64,000 nucleotides of DNA from Dipylidium caninum (taxonomy: Eukaryota > Platyhelminthes > Cestoda > Cyclophyllidea > Dipylidiidae): contig QEYB01001157.1 in NCBI GenBank assembly GCA_017562135.1, positions 124,001 through 188,000 on the forward strand, given 5' to 3'. Positions 25,951 through 37,324 of the stretch are shown here, piece after piece. The notes below the pieces were generated by a model, which was given only the letters and a program-made list of their open reading frames with translations, was not told where the DNA came from and searched no databases. The translations under genes were made by a program, and so were the position numbers. How positions within the stretch are numbered: position 1 is the first letter of the stretch; the number at the start of each line of letters is the position of its first letter.

Positions 25951-26320
25951 AATTAGAGGAGCAATTTGTCGCACATTGAAATATCCTCACGAGTTAAGGC
26001 TTGACGAAAAGGCGTACTTGCGGAGTGGAGGACGTCGAGACGTCGTCCCCTATTTATTTCACCAAAATTCATGCCAACACCTACTAGGTGGGGAAAAACG
26101 CGCGGCTTCGCCGAAATCACCTCGGCTCTGCCGGTCAAGGCGCCGACCGACGGAGTCGAGGCCTCGAGTCCACATTTGGAGGCGCCTCCGACTCCTCAAA
26201 CAGCGAATGTCCATTGGGACTGGCTGAGTGGAAGATGTTGGGCTGGAGGCGGGGCGGGGCACACAAGGCGGGTTGGTGAATCTCCGACGAAGGAGAAGGT
26301 GGAAATCTGTGCCGGGGGCC

Positions 26321-26371
26321 GAGGAGGAGGCGGAAGAGGCGGAGGCGGAGGAGGAGGAGGAGGAACGAGGA
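26321..26371. repeat. (GGA/GGC)n trinucleotide repeat
   Basis: Purine-rich GAGGAGG units interrupted by GGC, about 50 bases. Confidence 0.85.
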
Positions 26372-29300
26372 TGAGTGGGGCAACCCGATCTAGCAAATGT
26401 CTCCGTCAAGTTAATTGACCATGACAGGCTGATTGTGCGTCTCCTCGCCGACTCTGTGGCTAGTGGGCTGCAGGGAGGCGATGAGAGTCTTAAAATTAAA
26501 AAAAATAGAGCGATTGAGGACTCAACAGAGGCATGTGGACAATTTTTAATTGGCGGAGTTCACTGGAGTCGCCAATTAAACAGGACGGACTGATCTTCCG
26601 GGAAGACCGCGGGCGATTTGCGGCTGCGCTCGGCGGACCTGGGGAAATGCTCCGCCGATTCGCTGGAGGTTCGGGGCCGGACAGAGGGTCTTCGGCGGTG
26701 GAGATCTTCGCCTTCACCGCCCTCCCACCGACGATAATGCGACAGTCCGACGGACGAGAAGACCGCATTGCGCCTCGCGTTGTCACAAGCGGGCGGCGGG
26801 ACGGCTGGACGGGGCATCCGCGGGGGCCGTCGGGCGCCTCGAGGCCACCAAAGCGATTGTGGCCACATCGAGGCCGTCCGCGGTGCGCAGACCTCATCGC
26901 GAGGAAAGTGGGGCAGTTGCGAGGAAACCATCCTCTCTCCTTCACCCGCCTCCACCCACCTTCCTCCGCCTCCTCGGTCATTCTCGTGAAAAAGGGTTCT
27001 CCGGCGAAACGACCGCGATGTTGAAAAAACCGCGGGTAGCGCGCTTGAAAGACTCCCGCCGCGGGCGCACTTTGGTTGAAATGAAAGAAGTCGCTCTCCG
27101 GCCCGCCTTTTTTCGGCTCAAAAGACGCTCGATTGCTGATTTCAAAAATGGTTGCCTCCACTACATGGCGTCGCGACGCAGTCGGCCGAATTGCCATCGT
27201 GTGGCCACGCTGGAGGTGGAACATAGAGTCGCGGGCGCCGCCTTTTTTGGCAGTAGCTCTTTCGCCCGGTCTCTGAAGCGAGGGAACTCGGAAGGTAGCG
27301 TCGAATGCAGGCAGGAGTGGCCGGAACTCGTCCATCTGCTGCTGTCCTGGCCGATGAACTGAGAAGTGGAGACGGGGGCGCCCGATTAATCGGGTGTTGG
27401 TTTCCACCCCCGAGGCGTCTGGCCGTTTCCGAGGCGGTGCGCCGCGAGAGGATGCTGGCAGAGCAGCGACGAGTTTGGCGGGAGTGCCGGCGGCAGGGGC
27501 AGGGGCGCTTGGGGGGCTACGGGACCCTCAACGGCGGCGAGACGGACGGGCGGAAGGGCGGCGGGGAGTGTTGGACACTGGACGAGAGGGGCGAACGCAG
27601 CACCCACCTCTGACCCGTGCACTCACGCAGTTTCGCCCCCCCCCTCCACCATCCCCGCCATCCCCGCACCCCCTTTGCCTCCCCCTGCCGCAATGCTGTC
27701 CGGGTAGGACGGCTGTCCATCAAACGTCATCCGCCCGCTCTCAAGCCCCCCCACCTCCCGCCACTCGCTTGCGCCTTCACCGCCCCTCCGCCCGGCCATA
27801 TCCTCGCCCGGAAAGTCTCGTCTGGTTCCTCCGAGCCGGGCGAGTGAAAGGCTGCCTAAGGGCTTCAGGGCCGGTGACATCACGACTCCTTCCGGGGGAT
27901 GAAGAGATTTATGGTGCGCGTCGGCGGAGGAGGAGGAGGACGAGGAGGCGCGGCACGAGAACTGGGAGCCCGGCCGAAGCACAGTGCCCACAGGGCGGAA
28001 GCGCAAACCGCGGCGAGTGATCACCCCACGCGCTCACCTGCCTGCCAAGAGTCCTCGGCTGCCAGGAGGGCGGCGGGGGTGATCGCCGGACAGGTAAAAT
28101 GTCAACGAGAGCTCGGAGGAGGGTGGCGGGGGCCGACGCGGGGGCGGAAGGGCGCTGGCAGCGGGCAGAAGGAGGCTCACTATCGCCTCGTCCATCTTAA
28201 AGTCCACTGTTCTCTCACGGACGGACAAAGTTAGCCTTCGTCGAGGAGTGCGGAGGAAGAAGGACCATCCTCCGGCTGGCGACCAGTTGTGGAGCCTCCG
28301 GACCGAGGCGCTCACCCGTCTCGGACGGGGGACACCTTCGAGTTGTCCACCACTGACTGCGACATCGCCTGGCCGAGGCGCTACTTGGGCAGGAGCGAGA
28401 GGAAAGGCCCCGGCTCCCCCTCCGCGTTCTCGTTCAACGCTCTCAACCGCGAACCCTGTCACGCCGTCGACACGCTCGAGGGCGGCGTCGTATGCGAATT
28501 CACACGTTTGGTCGAGCTGGTGACGCGGCTGAGGGCGAGGGAGGAGGGAGGAGGGAGGAGGCGGCAAGGCTCTTCGCTCCGCTCCGCTCGTTCCGCTCAC
28601 AAAGCGTCTGCCGCACCGCCCGACCGAAGTGCCCCGACGGAAAGACGGCGGAGGGAAAGAGAGGCGCGAGGCGAGGCGAGGCGAGAAGTAAGCTGTTTGC
28701 ACGGCGAGGCTGGGGGCGGCGGGCGGGGGGACGCTGGCCAACAAGGCCGCGGTTATCGTCGTTACTGCTTTCGCCCGTCCCCCACTCGAACGGACAGTCT
28801 TTATTAATCGCCACGCCCAACCTACGTAGTTGGTTCTCTCCTCCTCCCCCTTTTTCCCCCCTCCTCCCCATTCTGCGTTTTTTTAAGTCCATTCTAATTC
28901 CCCGGCTTTATTGTAGGCCATGACAATTTCGTTTTTTTGCGAACTAAGGGTGGTATTAATGACATGGCGGTGGTGATCGCGAAAGTTATTGTCCGTTGGT
29001 CTGTGCCCACTTAGCACGCGCCCGGCCTGTCCGTGGAGGGGGGCGACGCAGGCCCCGACGGCCGCCCGCCGGGGGCCCCGAGGCCGGGCGAGGCAGCGCC
29101 CCTCGACAGATGCGCGGACGCAGCGACTGTGGCCGAAAATGAGGCACTTTTTCCGGCTACACGTGCGCAACGCGTCTCCGGGTCGTGCTGCGGCCAGCGG
29201 TGGAGGAGGAGGAGATTTTTGGAGGGGAAAAAGGCGAAACGAGGAACATCGCGTGGTTGGAGGGCGAGTTTACTTCGGCCGCCCAATTGCCCGCACCGCC

Positions 29301-29864
29301 AGCCTTCGGGGAGGTCGGTTTCAGGTGAAAGGGGAGAAATCGGCGCCCCGCCCCGCGCCCCGTTGCCTTTTCCATTGTCCACCAACTTGGACCGAAAGTC
29401 GTGCCATTTTCTGGCCTCTCGGTCTGTGGTCCGACAAGAAAGTGGCTTTTATTTCCCCCCCCCTCCCCGGCGGAGAGTGGAGGCGCGCGGGTTCGTGCAT
29501 CTCGGCGGATAATGCACACGAAACAACAGCAGCAACAACAACACAGACTCACAAACGGGCCTGAGGCGGGGGGCGGGAAGGAGTTGCGTACTTTCTGCTG
29601 GGGAGGAGGAGAAGGAGGAGGAGGAGGAGGGTGGCTTAGGGCCAATCACCATGCCGACGGTGGAGTGGCCTCGTCTTGGCCGCTCGACGCCCTTAATGCA
29701 CATGACTTCGGCCTCTCCCAGCTCCCGCGTATCTCGTGTCGTCCTCTCCCACTTATCGCGCCCCACTCAGTTACTCGGACGGTCAGTTGGTCGAGGAGGA
29801 GGGATCTGGTGGCATGAACGCGGATATCGGCCCGCCTTCCGCGTTCGCCGGCGGTCTAATCAAC

Positions 29865-30265
29865 CCCGCCGATCTGCCAGCGCGGAGGTGTCGGCAGATG
29901 AGAGGCCGCACTTCGTCGTTGAGACGAGGGTGCGACAGGAGAGGCGGAAAGGGGGGCGAAAACACCGAAGATGGCAGTTTGGGGCATGGGAACAGGGCTC
30001 CAGACTAATCGCGACACTTGCTTGTCACACGCTACTGAAAAGTGTAATTAGTAGACTGCGCGTGACTATCACTCGAAAATGGGGAAGAAAAGATCGCTGG
30101 GGAACAAAATAAACAGCCCCCATATTCTGAGTACTGTAATATCTTCGTCTCTAGAGGTTGTGCCACTCCTAGTGTCTCTCTGCGCCTCTTCCTGTCCGAG
30201 GCAGGCTAAAAATTCACAAACATCGGACCTCTCCGACCCGTCGAAGGCCTCAATACAGCCCCTCA
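29865..30265. repeat. Dispersed repeat, copy 1
   Basis: This segment aligns in the same orientation with 32824-33155. Landmarks shared include CCCGCCGATCTGCC, CGAAAACACCG, GCTACTGAAA followed by TTAGTAGAC, and GGTTGTGCCA. From 29957 to about 30220 the offset stays exactly 2890 bases, so there is no net indel although roughly three bases in ten differ. This copy has about 69 extra bases near its left end. On the minus strand a 106-codon frame (30389-30069) contains QRDTRSGTTSRD, matched in the other copy. It may be a retroelement or gene fragment; no family was recognised. Confidence 0.65.
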
Positions 30266-32207
30266 ACATTATCCCGACTGTCCAGGAGGGATGTGACATC
30301 CGGTTCCCAGCCTTTCCCCTTTCGGTCAAATTACTTGCTGAGCCCGCCAATCGCTCTGTCGGGAAGTGGTAGTGAAAGCCTGTCTCCACCCAGCCACTGG
30401 ACCAAAAATGATGTTAACAAGCGGATGTGTGGAGGCTAATCTGCTGAATGGATTCCAACGCCTCCGGGCGCGCTCCAGCCGGCGTCGGAAGCGTCCGGCG
30501 AGGTCGTTGGTTGGGGTACAGGAGTGTGTACCACCTGCAAAATGTCGAGAATTGTCAAGACATTTCACTACCCCTTCACTTTGCCATGGTCTGCCATATA
30601 CTACTGAAATGCGACCAAAAGTAGAACGACGCGTCCTGAGGCACATCGTCTCGCATTGGCGGTTGACTGGCGGTCAAATCGCTGCACCTCCCGTTCTTGA
30701 CTGGCTTCCAGTCCTGCGGTGGTGGTTGACCGCCTCCTCCCTTCAAAACAGTTCGAAATCCCCTTCGCAGGGGGAAGAGAGGCGGCAATCATGTGGCCTT
30801 GACGGTGTCCTCCGCTCCCTCTACGCCGAATGGCGGGGTCTCCGAGTGCCGAGGAAACGCGGCAACTCAGCTCGGGGGCTGCAGTGGAGTGGGTTGATCT
30901 ATTCCCGACCTCGGACCGCCCCCCACGACCCTTTCAGTGTCCAACTTCTCGCCTCCCTCGCCCGATTCGATGAAATACCTCGAAAGGACGCTACAACCGC
31001 CTCGCATGAACTATCCCTGCAAGTCGCGGTTTCGTTTCTCCACCCAACTGATCGTCCACCGGGGGGGTGGGGGAGTGGGGGGGCGAAAAACAACTCGCGC
31101 GGTAGTGTGTGTGTGTGCCAGGGGCGGAGTCGCCAATCTCGCTGCCTCCGGTGTCATTCATCGCCTCCCGTCAATCTTGACCGGGGGAGAAGATTGTCCC
31201 GTCGCCCCTCTCCTCGTCCCTCCGCTCGCCAAGGCCGAGTGAAACGAGTACCAGCCTCCTTAAGTTGACCTTGAGGACTTCTCCCTCATTCCACATCGCC
31301 TTTTTTGGGCATTGCTCAGCCCGGAGCATGTAATTCGGTTGCTCGTCTGTGTAAATACCACATAAACTCAATTATTCACGAACCAGGCGAATTGGCAACG
31401 GAGGTGTCGCCTCGGTGAGGTACGTCGGCCACCGTGGAGGTCACGAGGGGCCTCGAGACAGCGAGTCGGGGGCGAAAGGCCCCCTGCCTGCCCGGAGAGT
31501 GGCCAGCTGTGACGAAGGCGGCCGGCCGAGGGGGCCGATTAGCCCGAGGCCGCCAATCACCTCAGGCGGACTGGCAACTGGGGGCGGGGCAGCGGGGAAA
31601 ATGTCTCCCCAGCGTATCCTCACGGGTAATTTGGTTCACTCGCGCCCTAAACCCTCGCGCCCCGCCTCGTCACCTGCGTAATGAGTGGGAGGATGTAACA
31701 ATTGCTGAAGTCGGCTGTCCGACAGCCTTCAATGCCCGGACAGCCGACATCAGCCACGCGGGTAGTCGCGTCGCTGAGAAGTGGAAAGGCCTGACAGGCG
31801 GAAAAGTGTGAGGTGCCTCGTAAATGAGGCACAAATTAAACGAAAGGCACGTGTCGCATGATACTGAAATGCTCGTGAGCGACCAGGGCAACGAAGCTCC
31901 AGTCTGTCCGAAGACGGAGGTTTTAATGCTGGTTGAGAGAATGGATTGAGACGAGACGGAGGAAGGTAGAGTTGAAAACGTGGCCCCTTCGCCACCCCCC
32001 GCCGCCGCCCCCCTCCGTCACTTTCTCATTCGTTCGCGATTTTATGACTATCATTAGACATCGTAATTTTCATTACCGACCACAACCCACTTGAGCGTCG
32101 CCGCCGAAACACCAAAGTGGAATTGCGTCTTTGTGGCAGTTAGATTCGCTAGAATGGGGGGAAACGCGCTTGTGCCTGTGGGCAAATCGCGAAGACCCGT
32201 TTGACGG

Positions 32208-32225
32208 CGTCACATATTTGTGACG
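32208..32225. repeat. 18-bp inverted repeat CGTCACA-N4-TGTGACG
   Basis: Both seven-base arms are perfect, with spacer TATT. It is the third perfect copy in the window. Confidence 0.7.
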
Positions 32226-32823
32226 CGGTGGTTTTAACGATGGAGGCGAGGGGAGACGCATTTCACTTTGACATTTCATTCCCTTTCGGTGTGTTTGTTC
32301 AACTTTTCCTACCATCAAGCTTTCGACTCGACGTGGAGTTGTGGCGATGCGGTTCTCATGGAAGCTATTCCACTCTCGGTGATTTACCATGGGCATTGTT
32401 TATTTTTGTCAGGTTGGAAGGAGTTTTCATCGCTCACACCTTTCCACTTTATTTCGCAGTGATTTCGTGGGCCGTTGTTTGTCCGAAGGTGGCAATTTGG
32501 TGCTTTGTCTTCCCTGAAAATAAACCCTTTTGATCGTGACCCCGTCTAGGCCGCCTAAAAAGCGTCAACGCGTTTGATCTGACGTTGTTTACACATAAAG
32601 AATGCAGTTATTTGCCGCATTCTCTCAAGTCAAAGTGGGCCATCATGGCAGATCTGGCCCGACGAAGTAGGCATTTAAGCCCGTAACTGTTAGCAGGGCG
32701 ATGGCCTGTCAAAGGATCTTCCCCGTGACACGAACACCGACTCCCGCCTACGGCGAGGCGAGTGGCGGAGTGCCACCCACGGGCGCGACTGACAGTTGGC
32801 AGGCAGCGGCAGGACAAGTCAAT

Positions 32824-33155
32824 CCCGCCGATCTGCCCTAGATGGTCGAAAACACCGGAGATGGCTCTCTAGAGATTGGAAAAAATGTTGTCAAGCCCGT
32901 ACCGACTCTTACTCGTCACATGCTACTGAAAAACTAAATTAGTAGACAGCACATGACTGTCACTCGAGAGCGGTGAGAAAAAATCGCTGGGCAACAGATT
33001 AGACGGGCGCAATAGCCTGTGTGCTGTAACAGCCTTATCTCTGGAGGTTGTGCCATTCCGAGGATCTCTCTGCACCTCTTCATTTTCGCGGCGCGTTAAA
33101 GATTGGCAAACGTCGAGCCTCCCCGATCCCACGGGGCTTTCATTGCAGCCGCACC
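32824..33155. repeat. Dispersed repeat, copy 2
   Basis: The partner of 29865-30265. Its minus-strand frame (33132-32923) contains QRDPRNGTTSRD and PSDFFSP, similar to copy 1. A different short match, TTCCCC followed by TGACACGA, occurs on both sides of this copy (near 32720 and 33215), hinting at a larger composite element. Confidence 0.65.
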
Positions 33156-34865
33156 GCCGAAGTGTGATTTGCCATTATGCCGACTAGTCAGGCGGATAGG
33201 AAGAAGATTTTTCCCCATGACACGAGCTCCGGCACCCCGACTACTGCAGGGCGAGGGGCGCGGCGATGATTCCCCTTCGGTTGAATCGGGCACCTCGCAG
33301 AGAGTAGACGAGGCATGTCAAGGGTGATGCAGGCCGGAGCAAGTGTCAATCGGTTGGAGAGAACTCAAGACTACGACGAGAAGCCCCAGACTTTGAGAGG
33401 AGTTGTTCCGCGGGATGGAAAAGGCAGGGCGGCGGGGAGAAGTCGTGTCCCTTGCCGCCACGGGGCGGGAAATCCGTGGCAGAGGCGGATGCGTTGGGCG
33501 ACGCGTTTTTTTAAGTCGACAAAGCTTTCATAAAATTCGGGGGAAATTTTCACTATTTATTCCTCTGCTCTGCCCCGAAGTCTTTCACTGCGCCCCGCCA
33601 GTCTCCACTCCTCGTCTCTGCGGTAGATGGCTTCGTTTGGAAGATGATTTTTCCCAGTATTTGGAGTGTTTGGCAGAATGGCCTCGGCCTCACGTGAAAA
33701 GACCGCTGAATTTTCCAAGTAACCGGGAAAATTTCTAGTCTTTTGCCATCCGAAGCTGGTAAACGCCGTGGGACCCACCCTGAGGCTCCTCCTCCTCTCC
33801 CGCCCCTTCCCCCCATTAATCAGCCGCCTCCGGACACGAGACAGCGTCTCTCCGGTATTCCACGGCTCTCATAGATGCATTTCGAGGAGTAGCAGCAGCA
33901 AACTGGGCATTTCAAAAGTTTTTCTTCTGCTCTGCCGCACATACACACGCGCCGCACAAAGCGCATTTTCCTCTGTTCAACTTGAGATGAGATAAATGCG
34001 GTGCTGCAAGTAAACAACACCATAACAGGGAGTGCGTCAAATTGGGGCTCCTTTCAAGTTCAAAATCCCCTCGGCGCGCCTCGTCTGGACTGGGAAGGAG
34101 GCGGAGGTCCAGGGACTCTCGTCCAAGTGTCCTCCACTTCGTCCTCCGTGCCAGTAATTGAGACAGGCGGGATGTTGGAGGCCTAAACACAGTCTGATCC
34201 CCTTCAACCCTGTGACTATGTACGGTTTGGGGCATTAGGAAGGACTTTGGTCGACTCCTGTCTCCCCACTGAGGAGGCGTGGGGGCGGCGGGGAAATGTC
34301 TCGACCGTTTTGCGGTCGCTTTGAAGTTGTAACAAAGACGCTCTGTCTGCTTCCTTGGTAAAACCATGTAGTTAGACGTCTTCTCAGTGGGATCGGTCTC
34401 ACTCGGAAATAGGAAGTATCATTTTATACGGTTGAGTGTTCTCGCTTCACTGGAAGTGCGAGAATTTAGGACACACAGTCTTGTGTTAAGCCAAATTTAT
34501 CAAATTTAGCTAGGAGAATTTCGAACAGGGAACATACAATGTAGACGTTCAAAAATAAGATTAAGACAATTTAAGACTCTAATGGCAAGAATTGACACTC
34601 TACGCCAGGCTAAATTGACACGGTTTATGACCCAGTCAGACTACCTGCAGTCATCTGATTGGCCACTTCGGCCTAGGCAAGTGGCCTACAGCGCACCAAT
34701 GACGTTAAAGCGAACACAAGAAAGTGAGACACCTGTTGCGAGAAGCCAAGAGGGCACCCGGCACGCTTCACTTTTACCTTTGTCAGCCCCCCAGTACACG
34801 ACGAACGTGGATTTTATTCAACTTCCCGCCTCCTCTCCACTCTCCCCACCTACCCGCCTACCTAT

Positions 34866-34905
34866 TATATAAATATTGACTTTGGCTGTTTGCCCGAGAG
34901 AGTTT
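34866..34905 (+). promoter_or_regulatory. TATA-box core promoter
   Basis: TATATAAATA at 34866-34875 lies in a local AT-rich dip. About 30 bases on (34896-34905) is the expected start of transcription. A leader of roughly 130 bases would then reach the signal-peptide exon at 35033. The TATA box is the strongest in the window, but there is no direct evidence of a start site. Confidence 0.45.
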
Positions 34906-34953
34906 GTTTGATTGTTTGCCTTTTTACCCCACCAGTGTAAGCCCAAACCGCGC

Positions 34954-35016
34954 ATGTTATGCTCGCGCATGCCTGATCTCTGCTCGCTCCGACGCCGCGA
35001 TACGAAAAATCGATAA
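34954..35016 (+). other. Upstream ORF in the 35-kb leader
   Basis: An ATG at 34954 opens a 20-codon frame ending TAA at 35014-35016, 16 bases before the main ATG. A second in-frame ATG lies at 34969. If transcribed, it would be expected to lower translation of the main frame. Confidence 0.35.
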
Positions 35017-35024
35017 ATCGATAA
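35009..35024 (+). promoter_or_regulatory. Tandem ATCGATAA pair
   Basis: Two adjacent exact copies of ATCGATAA, 9 bases upstream of the ATG. The core resembles the insect DRE (TATCGATA). Whether it acts as a control site here is unknown. Confidence 0.3.
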
Positions 35025-35032
35025 AATCTATC

Positions 35033-35120
35033 ATGCGAATGACTCATCGTTGCGCCTTCGGCCTCTTCGCCCTCCTATCGTTACTTTTTGTGCTTACGGC
35101 GGCTTACAATCGGGTTGGAG
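35033..35120 (+). CDS. Signal-peptide exon; possible alternative first exon of the LAR-type gene
   Basis: Twenty-nine codons plus one base, from ATG to a strong GTGAGTTA donor. The translation starts MRMTHRCAFG and continues LFALLSLLFVLTAA, a typical signal peptide with a short basic start, hydrophobic core and small residues at a likely cleavage site, then YNRVG. It follows a TATA promoter at the right distance. The phase is 1, the same as the signal-peptide exon at 52100-52265, so it could splice in frame to the Ig exon at 55456 across a 20.3-kb intron, giving an alternative LAR amino terminus. It could equally belong to another secreted protein whose next exon I did not recognise. Confidence 0.5.
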
Positions 35121-35429
35121 GTGAGTTAACAAATTGCCGTTTTGTCTTATTTGATATGCATAACCGAAAACAATTAAAGAAGAAGAGGATTGATAATGCA
35201 TGCCCCTTTTTAAGTGTGCTTCTGTTATTTCTGCCCTGCCCCCTCATAACCCATTCCCCCTTCACTCCCCATTCACGTGGATTTCCGCTTCGGTCGGGTT
35301 CGCGTGGGCGCGCACACGCGAGTTACTCGACGGGAGGAGGCAAATGGGTCTCGTGTATAAACTCTCTCTTCTTCGGACAGACTTTGTTAAACTCTCACGG
35401 GGCAAGCAGCCCCTTCTCTGCCTCACCGG

Positions 35430-35445
35430 CCCCCCCCCCCCCCCC
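35430..35445. repeat. C16 homopolymer
   Basis: Sixteen consecutive C, a likely assembly weak point. Confidence 0.9.
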
Positions 35446-35903
35446 GCCTGTGAGGACTTTAGTGGGCGGTGGCTTAAAAGTTGGCACTTAAGCAAACCCA
35501 ACATGGGGCTGAGGAGAGACCCGACCGCCGTGAGGAAGTGGGATTTTGTTCCCACCTAAAATTCTCCCCACCACTTGGGAGGTTTCCACCGGCCGCCCCC
35601 GCCTCCGCCACCCCTCTCCACGTTCTCGTCGGTGAAACAGTGTAGCGCCTTCAGGAGCAGAGAAAGCCACCCTAATTATTTATTATGCGCTGTCGGCAGT
35701 CCTCAAAAACCGGCTTCATCACTGGTTCAACGATCTCCACCGCAGAGGTCGTTGAAGTGCTCTTATAGAACCGCAGTGTTGTTTTTTGTCCCCCGCCAGC
35801 CCCCCCCTCTTATCCCCACTCCCTGTCCACGCTTTTCCTCATCTTCCTCCAAATTTTTTTTTATTGCTGCGCCCATCGGGCGAGCGGGAAAGAAACACCA
35901 AAA

Positions 35904-35921
35904 ATTAACATATTTGTGACG
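35904..35921. repeat. Degenerate copy of the 18-bp inverted repeat
   Basis: The right arm TGTGACG is perfect and the spacer TATT is the same as at 32208. The left arm is ATTAACA, matching four of seven bases. It is probably a single half site. Confidence 0.3.
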
Positions 35922-37299
35922 CGCTAAATTAGAAAAATATGTTTTCATCAAAATTACGCGGTAGCGCGAGGGTCTCCTCCGCGGGGCTGAAGGCGTCTAT
36001 TTTGGGGGACCGTGGCGCTCCCCTCGGTCACGGCATGGCCCCTCACGACTGCCAATCACTCGCTTCCCGCTCATTTTTTAAAATCATTTCCCCTCACAAG
36101 AGGCGGATGGGGCCTCCGTTTTGATGTGATTTAAACCATTCTCCCTCGCTGATAGACCGACTTTCGTCGACTTGCGGCGAGAAGCCTCGTCTTCACCCGC
36201 GGGGGGCGAGGGGTTTGGCGCCCTTGCAGCCCTCGACGCCTGTAGACGAGGCCGTCTGCGTAACTTCGACTACCCCATTTAAAAATGGCCTTTTTCACGT
36301 TAATAAATCACTCGGCCTCGTGGTGCGCCTCTGCCAAACCCCTGCGGGCGAGTCAACTCGGAGGCTTCCAGCGGAAGTGGACTGCGATTTTGTGCCCCCC
36401 CTTCGCCCCGGCGGCGGAGGCGGTCATCTTCGCTGCGGAGAAGGCGGTATGCCACGCGTGCAGCGAGGCTTCCTATTCAGGCCACGCATGTGGCCTCGAG
36501 GGCGGCCGGTGGACGCAGTGAGGTGCGCAGCTCCTGCACCGCACCACAGAGGCTTTTTTTTACCACCACCGCGCGCCTGAAGGCCTCCTGTGACATCGTC
36601 CTCGGCAAAAGTGCCGTGAGGACGGCGCTGAAGGCGGTTGCGGAGTGGCGTGAGTGCTGACTTCGCCAAGAAGTGCATCGACCAGCCTCTCCAGCCAATC
36701 CGCGTCTGCTGAAGCCGCTGTGGATCTCCTCTCACGCACCCCCTGTCCTCTCGCCTGCATTTGGCGGCCTTCGGCGGAGGGCGAGACGAAGTCGACGTGG
36801 TTTGGACCTCCTCGCAGATGTTACTACGTAATTGTGTGTACGGAATTGGGGAGGGGGTTGGAGGCAGTGGAGGCAGGGGATCTCGGGTGCAGGCCCCGGG
36901 GGGGCGGGCGTGGCGGAGTGTCCTTCTCAAAATGCAGACGCGATGGCTGCGGTGAAGAGCAGAATTGGTGGAGAGTCCACGTCCCCGCAGCTGACTGCGC
37001 CTCGAGAGAACAGTGGAAGTGGATGATAAATGCGAAAAATGTAAACTTTTCTCACAAAAAGGGGATGAAAAAGGAGGAGGCGGAGGAAGTGGGGAGAGTC
37101 GAGGCGGAGCGTGTGTGGGGATGATAAATAATGTAAGCATTTATTTGCCCAGGCTGCAGGAGGCAGAAGTGGCCACCTCTTTTTCACCTCCACCTGTCAC
37201 CTGGGACCAGGCACTCTTTTTTGCCCGCCGCCGATCCACCCAAGCCCGTTTTCCTCTGAGCAGAGCGGGCCAGCGGCAGAGGACAGAAGACTCTGCCTT

Positions 37300-37324
37300 G
37301 CGCTGCGCTGCGCTGCGCTGTGCT
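37300..37324. repeat. (GCGCT)n pentamer repeat
   Basis: About four to five tandem units, the last with T in place of C. Confidence 0.85.

Larger units (their letters stand above)
9481..34850. other. GC- and CpG-rich stretch without a supported gene
   Basis: About 25 kb rich in CG, GGC and GAGG words, with frequent CpG on both strands. Long open frames occur on both strands (for example 16215-17225 plus, 26496-27407 minus, 30366-31268 plus), but they overlap each other, are dominated by Arg, Pro, Gly, Ser and Ala, and show no domain or clean exon boundaries. They fit the scarcity of stop codons in such DNA. Apart from the repeats listed separately I see no gene; a few-codon exon or a non-coding RNA could be missed. 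Confidence 0.45.
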